Part shown: positions 1 to 11,391 of the stretch, one piece after another | How the letters are laid out: each line of letters opens with the position of its first letter | How positions within the stretch are numbered: the first letter of the stretch is position 1 | Assembly (NCBI RefSeq): GCF_024139115.2 | Contig: NC_085141.1 | Location: forward strand, 367,187,925-367,251,924 | DNA: 64,000 nt | From: Armigeres subalbatus | Lineage: Eukaryota > Arthropoda > Insecta > Diptera > Culicidae | Direction: 5' to 3' | Program-made: the position numbers and the translations under genes | The notes under the pieces: model-generated | Database searches by the model: none | What the model saw: only the letters and a program-made list of their open reading frames with translations | What the model was told of the DNA's origin: nothing

Positions 1-60
1 CTTCCAATCATCATATAAACAAAGGAGGAAGCGATTATTACCAAGTTATAGTCTAAATAA

Positions 61-313
61 CTTCACTTGTCATAAGACGACTTTCTACCTTCCCATTTAA
101 TTCCACCACTTGGTTGTACCTTGACAGATACGTATTTCGACCTCAACAGTAAGGTCGTCTTCAGTGTCTTGTACTTGACTCGACTCGAGTACGAGTCAAG
201 TACGAGACACTGAAGATGACCTTACTGTTGAGGTCGAAATACGTATCTGTCAAGGTACAATCAAGTGGTGGAATTAAATGGGAAGGTACAAACTCGGCTT
301 ATGGCAAGTGAAG
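61..313. mobile_element. Hairpin MITE, family 1 (copy 1)
   Basis: Two arms form one long imperfect palindrome centred near 186. The outer ends read as TTGTCATAAG-type sequence on the left and its near-complement on the right. Inner arms share ATACGTATTTCGACCTCAAC and its complement. The same family occurs at 58514-58695 and as an end fragment at 18895-18955. No coding sequence is present, so it is a non-autonomous inverted-repeat element; the mobilising transposase is unknown. Confidence 0.8.
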
Positions 314-405
314 ACATTCCACTAAAAAGCTCAAAATAATTTTCTTAAAAAAATTTTACGTTAAGTTATTTTAAGCCTTATTTATTTATTATAATAAAAA
401 TGAGT

Positions 406-575
406 TGAGATTTCTCGCTTAACTTTTCAAAAGGACCTAAGTAACATTTTTTTCATGATTTAATTTGAATACCGCAGTTAACAGAACAAAACGAAAGCTA
501 TTGATTGCTGTATTCAAATTAATTCATGAAAAAATGTTACTTAGGTCCTTTTGAAAAGTTAAGCGAGATTTCTTT
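406..575. mobile_element. Hairpin MITE, family 2
   Basis: Arms at about 412-461 and 524-572 are reverse complements; GACCTAAGTAACATTTTTT is read on the left and its complement on the right. The loop of about 50 bp is AT-rich. It is non-coding, and no target duplication was identified with certainty. Confidence 0.75.
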
Positions 576-1359
576 CCTGACTATTTAACTTGCGAACGGG
601 TTGATCGATTTGCAAGATTTTCTCCCCAATCAATTCGTTTTGGGATCCGCTAGGTTTGTATAGGTTGGTTGGTGAGTTGAACGGGGAAAGGTAAAAAATC
701 AATAGAATACAATTTTGGGTCAGCTGTTGTGGTAAACATTTGAAACACGGAACACCCGGACAAAGCTGGGTATTTTTCGCAATTTTTTTTATTATCAAAA
801 GTATTGGAAATAGTTAGAGATTGTGTAGTAGTTTTACATTGGATTTGGATTTACAATTAGACGAATTATTACTATTAAATATAATTCCAGTAGTTTGAAA
901 TCTTTCTCACCAGATATTCGGATGCTCGATTTTGATATTCTGATCGAGCATCAGAATATGCGGTTACACACGAATCAGCCTAATTCGCTTTACGGAAAGC
1001 CGTGGCCTTGCATTATCTTTCATCGTTCGTTCGTTTAGTTTCGTCTGGTTTGTTGTTGATCGTACATCTCGTAAATCGAGAATGCACCCTTTCTTGTAGA
1101 TATGAATATAACGCCATAAGGCCAGATTGGAGGCGGTTGTTTCTCTCTGCCTCTGCTTCAGAGTATGAATGAAACCAAGAACTTCTGAGGCTTTTGTATT
1201 GACCACCTCGCGGACTTGCTACCTTCAATGCGTTCAGATTCTCTCCAAAATGATGTTTTTCGATTCGCTCGCCGAGTTTATGAGCGACAGTTGCTGTTTA
1301 ACCAGCTACATGATTTTTCTCTCACGCCTAGTGTTCCGAGTCGATATTTAGATTTTTTG
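576..1359. other. AT-rich stretch without a recognisable gene
   Basis: Only short open frames occur, none with a recognisable motif, signal peptide or splice context. I see nothing supportable here. Confidence 0.5.
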
Positions 1360-1965
1360 TACCAGTCGAGTCCTTGACTTATTTAAAGTCAAATTTCGCA
1401 ATGAATTATATTATTTGATGCTTTTAACTATTAAAAAAAAATCCAATTCTCAAATATCAAAAAAGTGTTGCATCGAGGCGAGCTGCAGATATATGAACAA
1501 AACAGGCAAACAGCAAAATGGTGTAAGAGCAGAGAGCAACTACAATGCAAGAAATGAATAAAGAATGGTAACTTTAACAGCAACCTGTTTTACCGTGCCT
1601 CAATTTCGATATGGTACCTACACCAGCAGTGGTACCATTCCGTCGGGTACAGTTCAACGAGCAATTTCAAATTTATTATACATTTTAACAAAAATAATGG
1701 CTACCACACTTCAGCTACAACATTTGATTTTCGGATAGAATTCGAAAAAAAATAATCGATTAATTTCCCAGAAGAAACATCCGGCATCCCTATTTTTTTC
1801 ATGATGACATTTTGAAGTGCGTGTGTATAACGATCCTCATATTTTGGGTAGTTTAATTATAACGTGTATCGACCTTTTTGGACGCGAGTTGGCGCCACAT
1901 GTGGTGTCGCCTGAATTTCGTGAGAGTGAATCATATTGTTAATATAGTATATTTGTTTATACCCA
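1360..1965. repeat. Duplicated segment, copy 1 (empty-site copy)
   Basis: This block is colinear with 4605-5600. Shared landmarks are CATATTATTTGATGC-like sequence, GAGCTGCAGA, GAATGAAGAAT-like sequence, and the strongly conserved tract around 1834-1955 (CGATCCTCATATTTTGGGTA, GGCGCCACATG, GTGAGAGTGAATCATATTG). It lacks the MITE that interrupts copy 2 and so shows the unoccupied site near 1670-1680. It is probably an old dispersed repeat or local duplication; no coding function is evident. Confidence 0.75.
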
Positions 1966-1967
1966 AT

Positions 1968-1996
1968 TGCCTGTCCCGATCATTCTGTCTAACCCC
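1968..1996. mobile_element. Isolated terminal repeat of the foldback Tc1-like family
   Basis: The sequence CTGTCCCGATCATTCTGTCT and following bases match the right end of the complete element at 2836-4341. Only the end is present. Confidence 0.7.
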
Positions 1997-2835
1997 ATGT
2001 ATGGCATAACGAAGTGCAAATTTTTTTTTGCACTGGTTGAACAAGAATAGGACGAGACCAGTGGCATTCTAGCTAAAAATCCGCTTGAGGCCCTTTCAAA
2101 TCTTTTCAACAACACTAGTGCACCTGCTGGTATAAATTGCGATATTGACACTACCAAACGAGAGGTGGCGATGCTGCGTATTTATATCAATGTAATTTTG
2201 CATATACAGCAGTGACAACTGTCGTTGAATGGCGTAAGTTATGAATGTTACTTTTGTACACTCTAGGTGGAGAGCAGTCATAAAGAAATTTGTAGTAAAT
2301 CGCTCGAGTTTAGTATGGAGCTGTAATCAGATCTCATTTATTGTTTAAAGTTGAAAAATGCAATGAGGGTATAAAAAATCAGAAAAATATTTGTAGCTTT
2401 TCTACCTAGGTCATATATCGCTGTGATGCGTAGTTAAAGAGAACGGATGATTTGTCCATACAAGAAAATTAATTTTACTACAAATGTAGTGGCGCCATCT
2501 CTTTCAACCAGCACCTTTGGCCATGTCCTATTGGTATCTTTTGAAAACACATGGGCTCGATGGCCAAAATTATTTTCATTTATTGCATTATTTAATGAAG
2601 AATATAACTTCTGTTGTAAAATTTTCGACGAAGCAAAATAAATACTAATATTCAAATTACGTAAACATTTGCAAAAACGCAGTCCCAACCAGATTTATTT
2701 GTTATATAAAAGCACTTCTCATAGCTTTCCTCTACATGCCTTTCATATATGACGAAAATACATTTCAATTTGATAATATTCCTTGAAAATTGAGTTAATA
2801 TGGGCAATAATAGTGTGGTATCCTACAATGATGTA
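1997..2835. other. Unassigned AT-rich stretch
   Basis: No gene, tandem repeat or convincing inverted repeat was found. Short open frames on both strands lack recognisable features. Confidence 0.45.
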
Positions 2836-4341
2836 CAGGGGTTGGACAGAATGATCGGGACAGGCAAAAATTTATCGAAATTCAAATAACCATAACTCTG
2901 TGAAAAATCAATCGATTTCTATGATTCTTACAGTGTTCGACTGGAAAATAATCAAATCCATCTTCAGACCACTGGACACCGGAGATAATCCGGATTATTT
3001 GATAACATGTCAAAATTGATATTTTTTGAGCGCTTGTATTTTTTGCTTGGGTGAAACGTTGACTCTTTTCATATTTTTTACATAAACTAAAGCTCTTCCT
3101 GAGTTGATTACTATATTGATGTTACAGATCGGACAACAAAAACCTGAGATATGGCCGTTTCCGTAAAACCCGTGAAACCGGTTCCACCCATTGTCGCATG
3201 CACGCTATTGTTCTAGTAGGCAGCGTTCTTGCACCAAGTGGTATCCTGTGGTTCTGAGCAAATATTTAAATCACAATTCTCCTAGACTATCATCATACGC
3301 ATATTTGTCCCATGTTTAATAAGATTTCCTATGTACATGGGACAATTATGCGGTAGAGGTGAGTGTCGGTCCCAAAATCTTCGGTGGCGACAGCGCACAA
3401 TGATCGGATTCGTCAAATTTCACGACACAATTCGAAAACTCGAAAACCATCAGTGTCAGGGTTTTTACGTCTTCAGACGAAATTGTCTACAAGAAAAGAT
3501 CTATTTTAGGTGTAAGTTGTCATTAAGGTGACAAATTTTGTAAAATGTATTTTTTAATCTTTCAAATAAGAGGGTCGTACTGTTCTAAAAAAAGTAAAAA
3601 AAGTAAAAAAGTAGAAGCTGAAAATTGTTTTTTTTTCTCGGGACCACCCTATCTAAATTTAGTAATTTTGTCATAAAACATTACCTGTATGAGATAAAAT
3701 TAATATTATTTTAGCAAAAATGCTTAGAATTAAATTTTCTACAACTTTGTAGAACAGTACGACCCCCTAATTTGAAAGATTAAAAAAATACATTTTACAA
3801 AATTTGTCACAAAAGGGCCACTCTAATGACAACTTACACCAAAAATAGATCTTTTCTTGTAGATAATTTCGTCTGACAACGTAAAAACTTTAGCGCAGAT
3901 GGTTTTCGAGTTATCGAATTATGTCGTGAAATTTGACGAATTCGACCATTGTGCGCTGTCGCTACCGACGATTTTCGGACCGGCGCTCACCTCTACTGCC
4001 GTTCTACGCATAATTGTCCCATGTACATAGGAAATCTCAGCAAATATGGGACAGATATGCGTATGACGGGAGTCTATGAGAATTGTGTATATAGCTTTAT
4101 ATGAAGACGAAGAATCAGAAGGAATAAATTTTGGCTGTTACGCCCTTTTCAAATGTTGGTCTAAAAATAATCTCCGGTATACAGCGGCCTGAACATGAAT
4201 TTGATCCCGTTTTCCAAAACTTGATTAATTTTCCCGTCAAACACTGTAAGAACCAAAGAAATCGGTTGATTTTTCACTGAGTTATGGTCATTTGAAATTT
4301 AATAAAAAAATTCCTGTCCCGATCATTCTGGCCAACCCCTG
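2836..4341. mobile_element. 1.5 kb foldback element with TA target duplication
   Basis: The element begins CAGGGGTTGGACAGAATGAT and ends with the near-complement, flanked by TA at 2834-2835 and 4342-4343. Most of its length is a long imperfect palindrome: 3320-3700 pairs with 3740-4060, including ATGTACATGGGACAATTATG and the tract around TTCACGACA. The TA duplication and terminal repeats point to Tc1/mariner-type mobilisation. No transposase frame is present. Isolated ends of the family lie at 1968-1996 and 21229-21256. Confidence 0.8.
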
Positions 4342-4478
4342 TATATCAAAATCAATTTGATTCATTCACGAATTCCCCCATAAGTGCTTGAAGTGAATAA
4401 GTGCTTGAAGTATTTTCGTTCTACGTTCGTATATGTTTAAACCATGTGATCAATTTGGTTGATTGCAAACTGAATAGC

Positions 4479-4483
<5 letters not shown>

Positions 4484-4522
<39 letters not shown>
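4484..4522. repeat. (TA)n microsatellite
   Basis: Uninterrupted alternating TA run of about 39 bp. Confidence 0.95.
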
Positions 4523-4523
<1 letters not shown>

Positions 4524-4604
4524 TAAAATGCATGAACTCTTGTACGATATGTGTATAAAAGTGTCTTTTTCAAATCAATACTTCCCAAAAGTATAACCTT
4601 GTTT

Positions 4605-5600
4605 TATTAGTCTCAGTCGATTCTTTGACTAATTTATTGTCAAATTTCCCAAAGAATCATATTATTTGATGCCCCTAAATATTTTTAAAATTTAAACAAA
4701 ATAATAAAAAATAAAACGAGCTGCAGAATTAGCCCAATATAGGATGAAAACCGTCAAACAGTAAAAAAGTGTGAAAACAAAGAACGAGTATAAAGCGAGA
4801 TGTGAATGAAGAATATTAACTTCAAAAGCAACCTCTTAGCTTTCCAAATGTTTCACCGTGTGTCATTTTTGATATGGTGATTCAACGTGTTCAACGTTCA
4901 AAATCAAATTTATTATACCAGGGAATCAATATTCGAGCAACGCCCAACAATATACCCTTTGTCGTCAACAGAGTTTGTTACTGACAAACGCACCTCGCAA
5001 CAAGCCTTTGTCAGAACCCAAAAACAATATGACAAGAATCATTTGGCTTGCATGCTCTGATATTTTCGAGAATACGATGCTAATTTTGTAATCATAGTTA
5101 GATTCTCGAATATTTCCATAAAAGCAGAAACTATGATAGCTTAAAACCGAGATTTGCTGTAGAGATAATGCAAAATAACGGGATGAAAAGTTAGCAACAA
5201 AATTGTCTTCTTTTTTGTTGCTGACAAAAAAAATCGGATCTTTGTCATTATTATCTCCGACAAAAACAAAGTTTTGTCGTTGGTTCTCTTTTGTCGCTTG
5301 TTTCGCAAGCGCATCCAAGAAAAATTGATTCCCTGATTATACATATTAGCAAAAACAAGTCTACTACAATTTGGCTGAACATTATTTAACTTTAATCGAT
5401 TATGTGCACGACAAAACATCAGGCATCCCTAGTTTTTTTCTGATGACATTTTGAAGTGTGTGTGTGTTTAACGATCCTCATATTTTGGGTAGTTTCGTTT
5501 CAGTGTGTATCGATCCTTTTGGGCACGGATGGCGCCACATGCGGTGTCGCCAAAATTTCGTGAGAGTGAATCATATTGTTAATATAGTATATTTGGTTCA
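4605..5600. repeat. Duplicated segment, copy 2, interrupted by a MITE
   Basis: Colinear with 1360-1965: a similar leader (GTCAAATTTCCCAAAGAATC), GAGCTGCAGAAT, and the well-conserved right part 5441-5595 containing CGATCCTCATATTTTGGGTA and GTGAGAGTGAATCATATTG. The extra length is largely explained by the insertion at 4919-5335. Confidence 0.75.
4919..5335. mobile_element. 417-bp MITE with 7-bp ATTATAC duplication
   Basis: Terminal inverted repeats CAGGGAATCAAT and ATTGATTCCCTG bound the insert. ATTATAC occurs immediately outside both ends (4912-4918 and 5336-5342) and only once in the paralogous empty site near 1670-1680. The CAGGG terminus resembles hAT elements, which usually make 8-bp duplications, so the superfamily is uncertain. 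The interior is rich in TTTGTCG-like motifs and non-coding. Confidence 0.8.
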
Positions 5601-5711
5601 AGTCAAGATTGGGTCATCGTTCTCACGAACAGTCTGTAGGTCGGCTGTCTGAATAGCTCATAAAGGTATTTAATATTACAATTTCCTTGTACTGAATTTG
5701 TTGAAAACATG

Positions 5712-7271
5712 CACGCTTAGATCAGTTTACCTATAAATAGGTACTTCATTCACCCATATTTGAGTAATTCATAAATTACTAATAATATGGGTTAAATTCA
5801 CCAATAAAATTGGTGAACTTTACCTATAATCTAGAAAAATTGAATTTACCCAAATATGGGTGAAAATGTTTACCCATATATGGATGAAAATAATAACATT
5901 AACTTTTTACTTCGTTTGGAACAATTTGTGTTTTTTCTGATAAACTGAAAATCATTTTAAAATCTGTGAATTTTAGTTGTTTTTAATCAAGGTAAGCATT
6001 AATGTGTTTTACTAAAAGATGGGCAAGTCAGCAATTTAATAAACTTGCATGTTTTCTAGATTTCAGATGTTTGGAAAACGGACTATTTTCATGTAAATAA
6101 TTGTCTACTTCGGATCGAGCTTCGGATACTCCTACGGCAGATTGCTTCCGGTGAAGTTTGCTGGTAAGTTCGATTGTGCTACTGCTAATAGTTCAGGGTG
6201 TTAAACTTTTTCAATGATTTTCTTTACAGGAAAAATCTGGTGAAAAGAGGAAAATGATATCCGGAAGAATGAATCAACCAATGCCTAATGCATACGCCTC
6301 CCCAAGGGAAGAGTCGCGTCGAGACTGTATTTTGCGTCCCAGAAAGTTGAACAGCGGAACTACCAGGCGACATACAGCTGCAAGATCAACCCATCCTATA
6401 TTTGAATCATCCGCCTCTACATCATATTTCATCACTGACACACGTTTATCCGAGAATCGATCCGAGAACTAGAACCATACGATCACTAGCCGGTCAGCAG
6501 TGGTATGAGCTTGGACTTCACCAACTACCCACCGGATCTTCCTCTTCCTCTTCCAATGTTCCACACAGTGGAACCGGTCCTACCTGCAGCAGAAATAAAA
6601 AATCTGTGATCCTCGATCTATTATATCCTGGAGCTGATGAGAGAAGCGCCAAAAAGCAAAACTTTCCAAATAGAAAGGTCCATGCGATTCTTGCTTTTGG
6701 TAAGTATTTATCTAATGAGAGAAGGATCATTGAGGCAGCGCCATTATTCCAGTCATTTTCGTCCTCGTTCAAAAATGTCAAGAAGGGGAATGGATCTACC
6801 ACCGCGTTCCTAACATTAAAATTACTTTTTTTTTCGTTCACAGAATTAGCCGATGAATTAGCCATGGAATTAGATCTTCGTCGCTCATGCCACATCGGAT
6901 TTTCAACTAGCAGACAAGTTCGGCGACGCGTAATTCTCATCTCCTCCGGCTTTCGATTTAAATTATGATTAATTTATTATTGGTAAATTTTTTAAAAATA
7001 AATTTTTAAATATAAATCTTTATGTTTTACAAATATTATTTCAAAACATTTCTATATCAATCAGTATGTCAAACAGTAATCAAAGCACAAAAAATCGCCC
7101 AAATATGGGTGAAATTTACCTATAATTCGCTCCTTTGTAAGTACCTAAATATGGGTAAAATCAGTTTACCTATAAATAGGTAAACGTCAATTCACCCATA
7201 AATACGTATGTGCACTTTTTGGCGATTATAGGTACTCTTCACCCATATTTGGGTGAACTGAAGTAAGCGTG
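5712..7271 (+). mobile_element. 1.56 kb terminal-inverted-repeat element with spliced-looking interior
   Basis: The ends CACGCTTAGATCAGTTTACC and the complement of GGTGAACTGAAGTAAGCGTG form about 20-bp imperfect terminal repeats. Both subterminal blocks (5725-5890 and 7095-7258) are arrays of short palindromes such as ACCTATAAATAGGT and ACCCAAATATGGGT. The interior has two plausible introns: one with donor GGTAAGTTC near 6162 and acceptor TTTCTTTACAG near 6230, the other with donor GGTAAGTATT near 6700 and acceptor TTCGTTCACAG near 6841. AT-rich AATAAA-containing sequence follows near 6995. Open frames at 6254-6472 and 6402-6968 have no recognised domain. It may be a non-autonomous element carrying a captured transcription unit. 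Confidence 0.65.
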
Positions 7272-7384
7272 TGGGCCAACCTGACTCTTATTGTGCCAAG
7301 TGTCACCTCCGATGACGGTACTTACATCAAAGCTTTCTTTTGTATTGTTCTCAATACTATGGCTTTTCAATTTTAACCAATTTT

Positions 7385-7578
7385 GTAATTTCGACCTTTT
7401 GTTCTTTCGACATTTTGTCCTTTCGACATTTTGTCCTTTCGACATTTTGTCCCGTCGACCTTTTGTCCATTCGACCTTTTGTCCCGTCGACCTTTTGTCC
7501 CTTCGACCTTTTGTCCATTCGACCTTTTGTCCTTCGACCTTTTGTCTTTCGACCTTTTGTCCTTTGACCTTTTGTCAT
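7385..7578. repeat. Minisatellite, about 15-bp unit (CGACCTTTTGTCC)
   Basis: Roughly a dozen tandem units of TTCGACMTTTTGTCC. Open frames across it on both strands are consequences of the repeat and should not be annotated as genes. Confidence 0.95.
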
Positions 7579-7589
7579 AGATTCGACAA

Positions 7590-7772
7590 TGTTCGCTTCC
7601 GATTCGGCAGGTACGAGACGGCGAGATGGGCAGACCAGGTGCAGAACGACTTGGCGAGCGTGGGCCGTATTCGAGGATGGAGAGATGCAGTCTCGAACCG
7701 TGCATTGTGGCGTCAAATTGTTGAATCAGTGTTATCTGTTAAGATGTAAACTAAATAAATGAAATGAAATGA
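7590..7772 (+). mobile_element. RTE-like LINE, 3' terminal fragment
   Basis: The plus strand encodes the C-terminal tail of an RTE-type polyprotein (ARWADQVQNDLASVGRIRGW), ends in a stop and then GTAAACTAAATAAATGAAAT, the simple-repeat tail of this family. Related copies lie at 34135-34610 (minus) and 56370-57095 (plus). It is heavily 5'-truncated and abuts a minisatellite. Confidence 0.8.
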
Positions 7773-9410
7773 ATCCTAGGATATCCGAAAAAAAATTTCA
7801 ATGCCTTTTCAGTTCTTTCTATACTAGTTTGGCAGGATCCAATCAAAAAACCCAAATTTGTACGATAAATCTCCGTAAAAAAAGTCGTCTTAAAGGGTTA
7901 AACACGTTGACGTGCGATTCCGTTTCGTACGAGAAGAATCATCCAGCTGATAGATGCCGGCCAATACCATAACTAATGGACAACCGAAACCACATTATGA
8001 TAATTTCCGGTTTTGTGGAATATATTACCAACCACTTTTATAGTATTGATCACTTGTGACCTTTCTGATCACCCTGTTATGTTTCAAAATAACAAATAAA
8101 TAACTCGTGGATTAAATGCCTCATTGTGCTGCCTGTAGATTGATACATTTTCTCTTTAGGTTGATTGAAAAGTATTTCCTGACAACGGTAAGATCGTTCC
8201 ATGAAGTCAAACTGTTACTCACCGTACTGTCGGAATCGTTAATTGAAATTAAAGCTAAACTTCTCACCATTTTCTCGTTATCCACTTAGAGGGTCACACC
8301 CGTACAAACGAAAAGCCACCTGAATACGCGTGGTCATACGAATTGTTGCATAATAATTCATCGTTATTGCTTTTTATTGCCCATGGATGTCATTTTTCTA
8401 CTCATAATTCCCTTCTTGACGACTGCAAAACGTTTGGATTTCTGCTGTCGTTTTTTATACCCTTAGTTGCCAACACCACCGACACCATCATCGTTGCCGC
8501 GATATCTCCTCCGCGGTAGCATCCAGCACCCATAAATCATTTTCGCGCTCATTGAAATGCATTGGACCTTCACGAACCGGCGGCGGTGGTAATTTGCCTC
8601 ACTCACCTCCGAGCACCTTCGAACACCGAACACCACCACTCTCTGGGCTGGATCCGAGGCAGGTGGACAACACCGGAGATGAGATGGAAAAGTGTCCGCC
8701 GGTCGTCTTCGCAAGTACCTACTCTTGAAGATGGACGACCGGAACCTGGCCAAGATGACATGTAGGAATTTTTGCGCTGAATGCTGAAAAAATAATACCG
8801 CACAAAATATAATCTTAATGAAATCTCCCTTCCCATCGGAGTTAAGCGTCTCATAGTCGTCACGTTAGCGGAGTAGGTTTATCCGTCGTTCTCACCGCAC
8901 CGGGTGATGGTACAGTGATCTGAAAAAGAATATAATGGAACGTCTTTCCATCCAGTTTGCAGTTTCTATTAAGATATTCTGAAAGTAGTGGTACTGTGGA
9001 TCACTGATTGTTTATTGGTACATCGCCTTATCTTTCTAATCTAACCAACAAAGATGTGAAAAAAGGAATAAAGTAAATAACTATTAATTTTTTAAAAACT
9101 ATTTCGTGAAAAATACGCCGGTGGTCAAAAGTCCATAATATGAATCACTTCGCAACAGTACGTTGAGTTATTGTGAAGCTTGCATCTTTGGTTTAATCAT
9201 TTAACCGGTCTTGTCCAAGTTGAAATATATACAATTTCGGCCCCCTGGATCACCGCGCATCAACCGCCTTATCGCATTTCTGAGCACTAATTAATCAAGA
9301 TGTACGAGAGGTCTGGCGCGTGTGCACATACAAGAGTGATTATCTCCCTAGTTGCTTGATACTAAGGCGACGCGGGACGTGATGAGGTTGATCCAATGTG
9401 TGACAGTGCA
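7773..9410. other. Low-copy region, no secure gene
   Basis: No repeat family recurring in this window was seen. GC content rises locally around 8460-8760. Open frames at 8463-8753 and 8562-8765 overlap antisense and lack signal peptides, known motifs or clear splice context. Confidence 0.4.
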
Positions 9411-9413
9411 AAA

Positions 9414-9512
9414 ATGAGCCCCCATCCCGGACCAGCCAGTAGTATGGTGGTAGGTGCCTGCCTCGTTTTAGTAACAAGTTCGAGTGCACTTTGCATCATC
9501 CCGAGCCAATGA
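9414..9512 (+). CDS. Possible 32-codon ORF or first exon (hypothetical)
   Basis: An ATG at 9414 opens 32 codons. An internal Met at codon 11 starts MVVGACLVLVTSSSALC, which resembles a signal peptide. The stop follows shortly and no obvious in-frame GT donor rescues it. It could be a real short upstream exon, an upstream ORF or chance; there is no family match. Confidence 0.12.
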   Translation: MSPHPGPASSMVVGACLVLVTSSSALCIIPSQ

Positions 9513-11391
9513 GGAGCACTGCAGGGGAGCCATGTGAGCGATCGGCGGACTGGCTCTTCATCTGCAGCAGTCAGTTCGGCTCACAGCCCGCAGTCAACAT
9601 GAAGAAGACCCACAAAGCACCGCGGAGCAGCGCCACGCCAACCAACACATCATTACTCATCCATCGTCGGCTTTCCAGTGCGTGGCAGTAATTATCGTTA
9701 GGTACGCCTCCCTCCTCCTTACTTGCGCAGGCTGCCCTATACGATAACGATGATGAGTCGAGAGCTTTTGTATACCAAGCTCGTATGCGGTGTGACATGG
9801 TTTTAGCGCCGGAGGAAGATGAATTAGTTGCTGTCATTTAAAGGAGTTCTTCTCATCTTATCACGTCGTAGGTGAAGGAACTTTTTGTTTGTAAACCGAG
9901 AAGGGGGTACGTGTGAACGCTACTTTGCATGGGTTAATCGGTTTGCCAAACAACGATCGTGCTACATCCTAAATTTAATGATGAGATTTGTTTTAATTAA
10001 ATTCTAAGATAAATTGCAAAGATGCACAGAATTTGTTTTCAGAATCGAAACCATTCAATTCATTTGAATGGATTATGACATAGCTTTTGTTATCGATAAC
10101 AGTCATTGGGGATTCTAAAATATTGAATTTAAAACAAAATATTTTTTCCACCATGTTGCTAATCAATTTGAGAAATACATTCAAATTACCGAACAACGTG
10201 AATTCTTATCATTGAACTAAAGCCAATGTATTGATATATGATACTCGACGGTTTGACCTCACCTCAACTATGACCCTTCAAATTAGAAATCCAACGGAAT
10301 GGCAAAAACAACACGTAAAATTATCTAATGATCTTTTTGTTTCTTTCTTCGCAGGTACGTACGATTGCTCCACAATTTCGCATGATTTCAACCGCGGTAA
10401 GACATCTTAGCAATAACCACATAAATCATCCTGTTCCTGGAATGCAAAACTTCGCAAATTTCACTTGAACTCTTTACCTCGGTGAACACATGTATGGCAA
10501 CTCGTTACGATTCTTGGCAACGTCCATCAATATTCCGTCCTACTTTGTCCCCCGATACATTTCGTTCCGACTCCATTCCTTCCATCAACCAAATGGCGTT
10601 TGGCTACAACTCTAGTGTTGAAAACCGAGTCATGCACGTTGAAGTAAATGTTTATCTTTCAAGCAATATTGCAAATATTTTATTAATGCGAGGGTAGTAA
10701 CAAAGCGTTGAATTAAATAGATGGACATTTGTATGTCAATGTAATTAAACTTGACCTTGGATTTGTAGCAATTTGCGCGTTTGTTGAGTTAATTTGGGAT
10801 GCTGGCGAGTTGTGGGAGTGCTCAATAAATCCGATGGACATTGTTTGAATTAGATGGATTTTTAAGGTTGTATTTTTTATATCCCGTGATATTTATCTTC
10901 GCTTGCACATGTTATTATTATCTAACTGAATATTAATTGAATGAATTTGGGAATTCATCGTGTTTTTAAATATCTTAAGCTTTCGATAGCTTCTAGGGAA
11001 GTGTGGCTTATTATGAAACCTAACAGAGCACGGCGTATTTGGAAAAACAATTTTATCCCAAACGAGCATCGCTAAAATTTCAACTACGTGAAAATATAGC
11101 TTCTTATCTTTCATTTCTGGGGTATTTCGAAAAAATCCAGCCGCCAGTCACGAGCCACTCCCGAGTTAAGTCTTTCATTAATTTTTTAACCATTCTTCAT
11201 GAATCAAAGACAATAAATGAATATTCTTCTTATTCTTTTATTTAAAGCCTAATTCCAAAGGCTCAGATGTGGACAAACATAACGGAGCCAAAATTATTAA
11301 GCTTCCGGGACTCGCATTGTTGTAAAAAGTAAAACACATTGAGTAAAAATGAGATATCTTTTTAATCAGTTGACCAATTTGCACCACACCA
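9513..11391. other. Low-copy region with one possible splice acceptor
   Basis: A pyrimidine-rich tract ending TTGTTTCTTTCTTCGCAG (10336-10353) looks like a 3' splice site, with GGTAAGACATC about 40 bp later as a possible donor. This would define a very short exon. A 71-codon frame at 10482-10697 begins with ATG but has no recognised domain. No gene can be assigned from this alone. Confidence 0.3.

Noticed and set aside
6518..6940. 140-codon minus-strand frame inside the 5712-7271 element
   Set aside because: Antisense to the spliced-looking unit; no motif, and intron signals are all on the plus strand.
7291..7749. Open frames of 110-152 codons on both strands
   Set aside because: They run through the CGACCTTTTGTCC minisatellite and into an RTE 3' fragment. 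Periodic, antisense to each other, no gene.
8463..8863. Overlapping GC-rich frames as host exons
   Set aside because: Three frames on both strands are equally open. There is no signal peptide, domain or consistent splice borders.
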